A DNA stretch of 64,000 nt from Lysinibacillus sphaericus (GTDB lineage: Bacteria; Bacillota; Bacilli; Bacillales_A; Planococcaceae). The translations under genes and the position numbers were made by a program. The DNA lies in the NCBI RefSeq assembly GCF_002982115.1, contig NZ_CP019980.1, positions 70,001 through 134,000 on the forward strand, read 5' to 3'. How positions within the stretch are numbered: position 1 is the stretch's first letter; every line of letters begins with the position of its first letter. Shown piece by piece: positions 58,936 through 64,000 of the stretch. The notes below the pieces were generated by a model. It did no database searches, was not told the DNA's origin, and saw only the letters and a list, made by a program, of their open reading frames with translations.

Positions 58936-61260
58936 ATGAAGTCGGAGTTTCAGCAAGAGCAACAACGTTTGGACATTGTTATGGAGACTATTTCAGAGCA
59001 ACTGAGTAAGTTGGAGAAAGAAACTTTACAGCGTAAGAATGAAGTAGTAAATATTCGCAAACATTTTTGGGACGAAATTAAGGTCAATATGGATACCTTT
59101 GATGATTACCTTGAGACGATTATCGGCTTAAGACAAGAAACGCAAGCACTGTCTGTCAGTCAAAGCACACACAAACATGCTTCTAAAAGATTGTCTACAC
59201 TGCGTCGGATGCAGAAAGTGCCTTACTTCGGTCGAATTGATTTTTTAGAAGAAGGTATGTCGGTGAAAGAACAAGTCTATATTGGTATTTCATCGCTTAT
59301 GGATAAAAGCGGGGAGGATTTCCTTATTTACGATTGGAGATCACCTATTTCGAGTGTTTACTATGATTACATGCCAGGCCCTGCCCAGTACACGACACCG
59401 GAAGGCATTATTTACGGGGAATTAGAGAAAAAGTGGCAATATCTAATTCGTGAAGGGGTACTTCAATCCATGTTTGATACAAGTTTGACAATTGGAGATG
59501 AAATTTTACAGCAAGTGCTAGGGCAAGGTACAAACAAGCATATGCAAAGTATAGTAGCAACGATTCAACAGGAGCAAAACCGCATTATCCGCCATGATCA
59601 AGGCAGGTTGCTTATTGTACATGGAGCAGCTGGCAGTGGGAAAACTTCAGCAGCTTTACAACGCATTGCTTATTTGCTTTATAAATACCGCGACAGACTG
59701 AATGCCGATCAAATTATATTATTTTCACCTAATGCTATGTTTAACAGCTATGTCTCTAATGTATTGCCTGAACTGGGCGAAGAAAATATGCAGCAAGTAA
59801 CGTTTCAGGAGTACCTACATCACCGACTAAGTAAAGAGTTCGAGGTTGAAAATCCGTATGAACAATTGGAATATGTCTTAACTGAAGCCCATACGCCTGC
59901 TCATAGTATAAGAGTAACGAACATCCGCTTCAAAGCATCTACGCGCTTTTTTGAAGTTATTAAAGCATACAGAAAGTCGCTGGAGTTTAACGGTATGATA
60001 TTCAAAGACATTCACTTCAGAGGACAACCGATACTTACCGCACAACAAATTGGTGAACAATTTTATCGTAACGACACGTCACTTAATTTCCATAATCGAC
60101 TGGAAAAATTAACAGAATGGATTTTAAAGAAAGTGAAAGAAACCGAAAAAGTTGAATGGAAAAAGGAGTGGGTGCAAGAAGAAATTGAATTGCTTAGTAA
60201 TCAAGAATACCATAAGGCACGCGTTTATTTAGCTAAAAAGCAAGGCTTTGCCAGAGAGACGATAGCCGATTATGAGATGGAGCCTCATAAACTTGCGCGA
60301 TTGATTGTATCTAAGAAGCTGAAGACATTGCGGAAACGAATTCGTGCGTTACAATTTATCGACATTAAGGAAATCTACAAGCAGTTGTTTATTGAACCTG
60401 AGCAAATAAAACAGTGGGTAGATGGTGAAACACCAGTAGAGTGGGAGGCTATTTGCCAAGCAACGCGAGAGATGTTAGATGAAGATAAATTATATTACGA
60501 AGATGCCACTCCTTTTTTATTGATGAAAGAATTGATTCAAGGTTTTCAAACGAATAGCGCAATCAAGCATATTCTTGTGGATGAGGCGCAGGACTATTCG
60601 CCATTTCAATTCGAGTTTTTAAAACGCTTATTTCCTTTTGCGAGGATGACGGTGCTAGGTGATTTTAATCAGGCTATCTTTGCACATGCTAGCGAAATAA
60701 TTGATTTTAATATGCTGAGTAGCCTATATGGGCCCGATGAAACAGAAGTTATTACGATGACGCGTAGTTATCGCTCGACAAAACCGATTATCGAGTTTAC
60801 ACGTAAACTAGTGCCGAATGGCGAACGCATTATGCCGTTTGAACGAGATGGCGCATTACCTGTGCTAACGCAATTATCGGATCGTGCAGCTTTACATCTT
60901 GCTATTACAACGAAAGTCGAAGCTTTGCGACAAGACGGCTATAACAGTATTGCCATTATCTGCAAAACTGCTGAGGAAAGCAAACATGCATTTGAAGCTT
61001 TGTCCGATATTGAGGATGTGAAGCTTATAAAATATGGCTCACCGGAGTACGAACAAGGTGTCGTCATTATTCCATCTTATTTATCCAAAGGAATCGAATT
61101 TGAAGCGGTTATCATTTACGATGCATCTGAGCACATATATGGTGATGACAGTTTACGTAGAGTTTTCTACACTGCCTGCACGAGAGCTATGCATTATTTG
61201 CAACTATATAGCGTAGGGGAACCGAGCCCACTTTTACGCAATGCTATACAGGAAAATTGA
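58936..61260 (+). CDS. helD: RNA polymerase-associated helicase HelD
   Basis: 774-aa superfamily-1 helicase-like ATPase, the same length as B. subtilis HelD, which removes stalled RNA polymerase from DNA. An N-terminal coiled-coil arm (about 1-95) precedes Walker A HGAAGSGKTS (229-238). Later motifs are ILVDEAQDYSPFQFEFL, TMTRSYRSTKPI and the C-terminal FYTACTRAMHYLQLY. ATG 58936 is 8 nt after AAGGAG; an in-frame GTG at 58927 lies in that site. Confidence 0.93.
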   Translation: MKSEFQQEQQRLDIVMETISEQLSKLEKETLQRKNEVVNIRKHFWDEIKVNMDTFDDYLETIIGLRQETQALSVSQSTHKHASKRLSTLRRMQKVPYFGRIDFLEEGMSVKEQVYIGISSLMDKSGEDFLIYDWRSPISSVYYDYMPGPAQYTTPEGIIYGELEKKWQYLIREGVLQSMFDTSLTIGDEILQQVLGQGTNKHMQSIVATIQQEQNRIIRHDQGRLLIVHGAAGSGKTSAALQRIAYLLYKYRDRLNADQIILFSPNAMFNSYVSNVLPELGEENMQQVTFQEYLHHRLSKEFEVENPYEQLEYVLTEAHTPAHSIRVTNIRFKASTRFFEVIKAYRKSLEFNGMIFKDIHFRGQPILTAQQIGEQFYRNDTSLNFHNRLEKLTEWILKKVKETEKVEWKKEWVQEEIELLSNQEYHKARVYLAKKQGFARETIADYEMEPHKLARLIVSKKLKTLRKRIRALQFIDIKEIYKQLFIEPEQIKQWVDGETPVEWEAICQATREMLDEDKLYYEDATPFLLMKELIQGFQTNSAIKHILVDEAQDYSPFQFEFLKRLFPFARMTVLGDFNQAIFAHASEIIDFNMLSSLYGPDETEVITMTRSYRSTKPIIEFTRKLVPNGERIMPFERDGALPVLTQLSDRAALHLAITTKVEALRQDGYNSIAIICKTAEESKHAFEALSDIEDVKLIKYGSPEYEQGVVIIPSYLSKGIEFEAVIIYDASEHIYGDDSLRRVFYTACTRAMHYLQLYSVGEPSPLLRNAIQEN

Positions 61261-61290
61261 AGTGCCAGTCACTCAAACAATTTGCCTTGC

Positions 61291-61356
61291 AAGACGCACA
61301 GGATGTAAGCCGCAACAATTGTAAGTTGCGGCTTACGTTGTGCCTGCGGAAAGTGC
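61291..61356. repeat. GC-rich hairpin repeat, second copy
   Basis: Contains the perfect 12-bp arms GTAAGCCGCAAC (61305-61316) and GTTGCGGCTTAC (61325-61336), flanked by GCACA/TGTGC and TGCGGAAAG. These words also occur in the repeat at 36044-36142, so the two belong to one dispersed family. Placed after helD, it may also act in transcript ending or stability. Confidence 0.7.
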
Positions 61357-61411
61357 GTGGATTTTTATGGAATAGGGGATTTCATCATTATTCAATTTGC
61401 TGTGTAATAGC

Positions 61412-61903
61412 TTAACACCAAACAATTATTTCATGCGGTGTCGTTTGGGCGGGAATGCTTCTTGTCGTAGGGCCATAGACAACAATAAGGGTGCGATTTG
61501 CAGGGCTTTTTGAAAAAGGTTGCCCATTTTTAAGTAAAATGGGCGTGTAGGGAGCAACATTTAATTGTAATTGCCCATCACTACTCAACAATTGCGAATT
61601 AAAAAAGTCGACTTTTACATTTTGATAGCTGTTTTCTTTGGCAACGATTAGTGCTTGGTATTGTGGAGGATAAATCATTGGGGCAGGTGCATTCCCATCA
61701 TAATACCCAACAATGCGATCCCCACGGCTCACAACTTCTTGATTTACAAAGTAAGTAGAAGGTGAAATAACAAAATTAACGATGCCACCAGCACCGTCTT
61801 CTACAGTCATTAAAGTATAACAACCTTCACTTCCCCCATTCTGTCCGACAGCAAAATCATTTATTTGTGAAACGATTCCTTGAAAAAATTTAAAATTGAC
61901 CAT
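61412..61903 (-). CDS. Hypothetical protein
   Basis: 163 aa from ATG 61903 (MVNFKFFQGIVSQINDFAVGQNGGSEGCY), with AAAGGA 6 nt upstream; earlier in-frame codons lack a site. No signal peptide or membrane segment. It is rich in Val, Gln, Asn and Pro with beta-strand-like stretches (GGIVNFVISPSTYFVN, RTLIVVYGPTTRSIPAQTT) and ends IIVWC. I recognise no family and assign no function. Confidence 0.75.
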   Translation of the reverse strand: MVNFKFFQGIVSQINDFAVGQNGGSEGCYTLMTVEDGAGGIVNFVISPSTYFVNQEVVSRGDRIVGYYDGNAPAPMIYPPQYQALIVAKENSYQNVKVDFFNSQLLSSDGQLQLNVAPYTPILLKNGQPFSKSPANRTLIVVYGPTTRSIPAQTTPHEIIVWC

Positions 61904-62134
61904 AGCCATTCCTTTCTTAAAAAAGTGTAAGCAATTACTGAAGACAACTTCACGCCCTGCATTCAATTCAACATCCCTTCGTACAGGGTCATTGTAATCT
62001 ATGTAACAAGCCTATTTGGGGTGACTAAAAATATGTAGCTTTATTTTTAATACAAAGCAATAATATATTTTTTACTTAAATCACTATATACTTATCTAGA
62101 ACTAAAACGTAATTTTTCTAAGGAGGGGAGCCTT

Positions 62135-62284
62135 TTGAATTGGATTTCTAAAAATAAGAAACCCTTTTTAGCATTCATCGTTATTCTTATTATTATTGCG
62201 GGTCTGCTCGATATTAAATATGAAGGACTATTCTTTCAAATGTTACCTAAAACTGTTCAAGACTTTTTAGCTAACTTGTTGTAA
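62135..62284 (+). CDS. Small single-span membrane protein
   Basis: 49-codon ORF, starting TTG after a strong AGGAGGGG. It begins MNWISKNKKPFLAFIVILII: basic start, one membrane helix (about 11-25), then an amphipathic tail with LPKTVQDFLANLL. Family not recognised. The good ribosome-binding site and protein-like composition support it as real. Confidence 0.6.
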   Translation: MNWISKNKKPFLAFIVILIIIAGLLDIKYEGLFFQMLPKTVQDFLANLL

Positions 62285-62448
62285 ATACAAGTTTGATTAA
62301 ACGTCTAGACAAGCAAAAGTACAGACTGTGCTTTTTTGCATAAATGAATTCGTGTATAAATAAAAGTCCATCAGACTGGCCAAACTTTAAGATGAAAAGT
62401 AATCGCGTAGTTCGATTCCTTTTCAATAAAAATCAATGGAGGATGGCT

Positions 62449-62667
62449 ATGTCAAATATAAACACAAATCGTAACAATGCAAAAGCTAAGGACAAGTTTA
62501 GTGCGAAAAAACAAGAAGTTAATCAAAATGGTAAAAAGCTCTATCAAGGAGAGTTTGGCTCTGAATTTGATTTTGATGGGGCTGTAGCACAAGCAAATAA
62601 CTTTCCTGAAGCACAAGGGAAAAATGCCGCTCGACAACCCGTAAGCGAGCGGACTGCATGGCACTAG
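62449..62667 (+). CDS. Small Asn/Gln-rich protein, gamma-SASP-like
   Basis: 72 aa from ATG 62449, with GGAGG 6 nt upstream. It is hydrophilic and rich in Asn, Gln, Lys and Ala, with YQGEFGSEFDF, which recalls the FGTEFASET motif of gamma-type small acid-soluble spore proteins. Only this single motif is present, so the assignment is tentative. Followed by a strong terminator. Confidence 0.6.
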   Translation: MSNINTNRNNAKAKDKFSAKKQEVNQNGKKLYQGEFGSEFDFDGAVAQANNFPEAQGKNAARQPVSERTAWH

Positions 62668-62700
62668 TTTGTATTTGACAACTATTCAATACATTGAGTT

Positions 62701-62734
62701 AAAGGACTAAGGCGTCAATGCCTTAGTCCTTTTT
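62701..62734 (+). terminator. Terminator, possibly bidirectional
   Basis: AAAGGACTAAGGC pairs with GCCTTAGTCCTTT over a 6-nt loop, with a T-run on the plus strand and an A-run before it. It serves the SASP-like gene and probably also the convergent kinase gene. Confidence 0.88.
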
Positions 62735-62746
62735 AAAAGAATGCGT

Positions 62747-64000
62747 TCATGATTTTATTGTTGATGGAATTTTAATAGAGATGGTTGTTCCTATGCCGAT
62801 ACTCGAATCAATCGTTATGCCATAGTCAGGGCCATAATAGAGTTTAATGCGCTGATCAACATTTTTAATGCCAACGCCTCCTAGTTTTGTGCGCTTTTCA
62901 GTTGGCTCCTTGTTTAATTGATTAACGTCGAAGCCTTGTCCGTTGTCTTGGACACTAAGTTCTACATCACTACCAGTGAGTTTTGCACTAATATGAATAT
63001 GACCAATATGAGAAGAACTTCGAATTCCATGATATAAAGCATTTTCTACGATGGGCTGTAAAAGAATTTTAGGCATTTGTACATTGCGTATGGCTGGTTC
63101 ACAGACAATCGTGTAATTTAACTTCTCCCCATACCGTTCTTTTTGAATAAATAAATATTGACGAACATGATCTAATTCATTTTCTACAGTTGTCAGTTCA
63201 TTTCCACCACTTAGTGAAAGTCGGAAAAATTGAGCGAGTGCTTTTGTCATTTCTATCACTTTCTCACTATCATTAAACTCAGCCATCCACACAATTGTAT
63301 CTAATGTATTGTATAAGAAATGCGGATTAATTTGACTGTGGAGCGCACTAATTTCTGTCGCTCTTAAGTGCTTTTCTTTTTCAGTAATTTCTTGCATTAA
63401 TTTTTCAATTTGGACAATCATACTATTGAAATGTTTTGCTAAACTTTGTGCCTCATAGCATCCTTTGGCATCAATAGGCACCTCTTTTAAGCCATATTCG
63501 ATAGTTTGCATAGCTTTTTCTAAACGTTGGAATGGTTTCGTAATCCGCCCAGCGAATAATGCAACACTAACAGCAGCAATAATAAAGAGAACAGTTCCTA
63601 CTAACAGAAAGATTTCGAGCAATTGCCTTTTAATCATTAACAATCCATCTTGCGAAGAGACACCAACAAACGTCCAGTCTGCATTCATTAACTTATAGGT
63701 GTGCGTTAACGTATTTTTTTCTTTATCATAGCCTGCTTGATTGGCGATTATTTGCTGTAATTGTTGTTGTTTCATGGAGTCTGCAAAATACGCTGTATCC
63801 CTGTGATAAACGACTTCGCCTTGATCATTGATAATGAAAGAAAAGCCATTCTTCCCTAAATCTAAATTAGCTAAAAAGTCCTCAATCACTTTATACTGGA
63901 TATCGATAAGCAATACGCCAATATTTTGACCTTCATTATTTTTTATTTCGCGACTAATTGAAATAACCCAGTTGTCTTTATCCATTGAAAAGTGCTGCAT
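62747..64000 (-). CDS. YesM-type sensor histidine kinase (partial)
   Basis: 417 residues that run to the window edge, so the N-terminus is missing. Visible parts: the end of an extracellular Cache sensor (NIGVLLIDIQYKVIEDFL), a membrane helix (about 130-152), HAMP, a His_kinase domain with the phospho-site in LHSQINPHFLYNTLDT, and an ATPase domain with QPIVENALYHG and DNGQGF. This class usually pairs with an AraC-type response regulator to sense extracellular nutrients or peptides; the partner is outside the window. Confidence 0.92.
   Translation of the reverse strand: MQHFSMDKDNWVISISREIKNNEGQNIGVLLIDIQYKVIEDFLANLDLGKNGFSFIINDQGEVVYHRDTAYFADSMKQQQLQQIIANQAGYDKEKNTLTHTYKLMNADWTFVGVSSQDGLLMIKRQLLEIFLLVGTVLFIIAAVSVALFAGRITKPFQRLEKAMQTIEYGLKEVPIDAKGCYEAQSLAKHFNSMIVQIEKLMQEITEKEKHLRATEISALHSQINPHFLYNTLDTIVWMAEFNDSEKVIEMTKALAQFFRLSLSGGNELTTVENELDHVRQYLFIQKERYGEKLNYTIVCEPAIRNVQMPKILLQPIVENALYHGIRSSSHIGHIHISAKLTGSDVELSVQDNGQGFDVNQLNKEPTEKRTKLGGVGIKNVDQRIKLYYGPDYGITIDSSIGIGTTISIKIPSTIKS

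Overview
The window is a chromosomal replication-origin region of a low-GC, endospore-forming Firmicute. Gene order matches the Bacillus subtilis oriC neighbourhood: gyrA-gyrB-recF-yaaA-dnaN-dnaA on the minus strand, then rpmH-rnpA-yidC-jag-mnmE-mnmG-rsmG-noc-soj-spo0J, ychF, rpsF-ssb-rpsR, yybS-gdpP-rplI-dnaB, purA and walRKHIJ-htrA-rlmH on the plus strand. Noc, YyaC, Soj/Spo0J and a SASP-like protein fit a spore former. The protein sequences look most like Lysinibacillus or a close relative, but that is an inference from memory.

Layout. 1-9344: replication genes pointing away from a bipartite oriC. DnaA boxes lie between dnaA and rpmH. More boxes, plus an AT-rich unwinding region with DnaA-trio-like triplets, lie between dnaA and dnaN. 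9345-19115: ribosomal protein/RNase P, membrane insertase, tRNA modification and chromosome segregation genes, with parS-like sites. 19187-26242: a DUF554 membrane protein, yyaC, an MscS channel, DUF951, ychF, an acyl-CoA-dehydrogenase-like flavoprotein, a DUF3267 zincin and rpsF-ssb-rpsR. 26476-29434: an AT-rich island with a 35-aa hydrophobic peptide, two FtsX-like permeases and an ABC ATPase, resembling bacteriocin-export/immunity loci. 29721-35947: yybS-gdpP-rplI-dnaB and purA. 36044-37496: a GC-rich repeat and an IS3-family element. 37520-48389: a YitT protein, a LysM-G5-M23 envelope peptidase and the wal operon through rlmH.

The right part (48390-64000) is accessory. It holds a single-module AAA ATPase with a TPR membrane protein, a decayed-gene zone, a MerR-controlled ABC exporter, a four-gene DUF2085/zinc-ribbon membrane-protein operon beside a TM2 gene, an alkyltransferase-like protein, a TetR/SDR pair, an MFS pump remnant, a HelD helicase, small spore/membrane ORFs and a sensor kinase cut by the window edge.

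Regulatory DNA links the parts. DnaA-box clusters occur at oriC and also upstream of mnmE and rlmH. parS-like sites occur in recF, before noc and inside spo0J. An 18-bp hairpin arm recurs around the IS element and as a terminator near 56.9 kb. The most novel-looking systems are the AAA/TPR pair, the split-permease ABC island with its small peptide, and the zinc-ribbon membrane operon. No tRNA, rRNA or CRISPR array was found.
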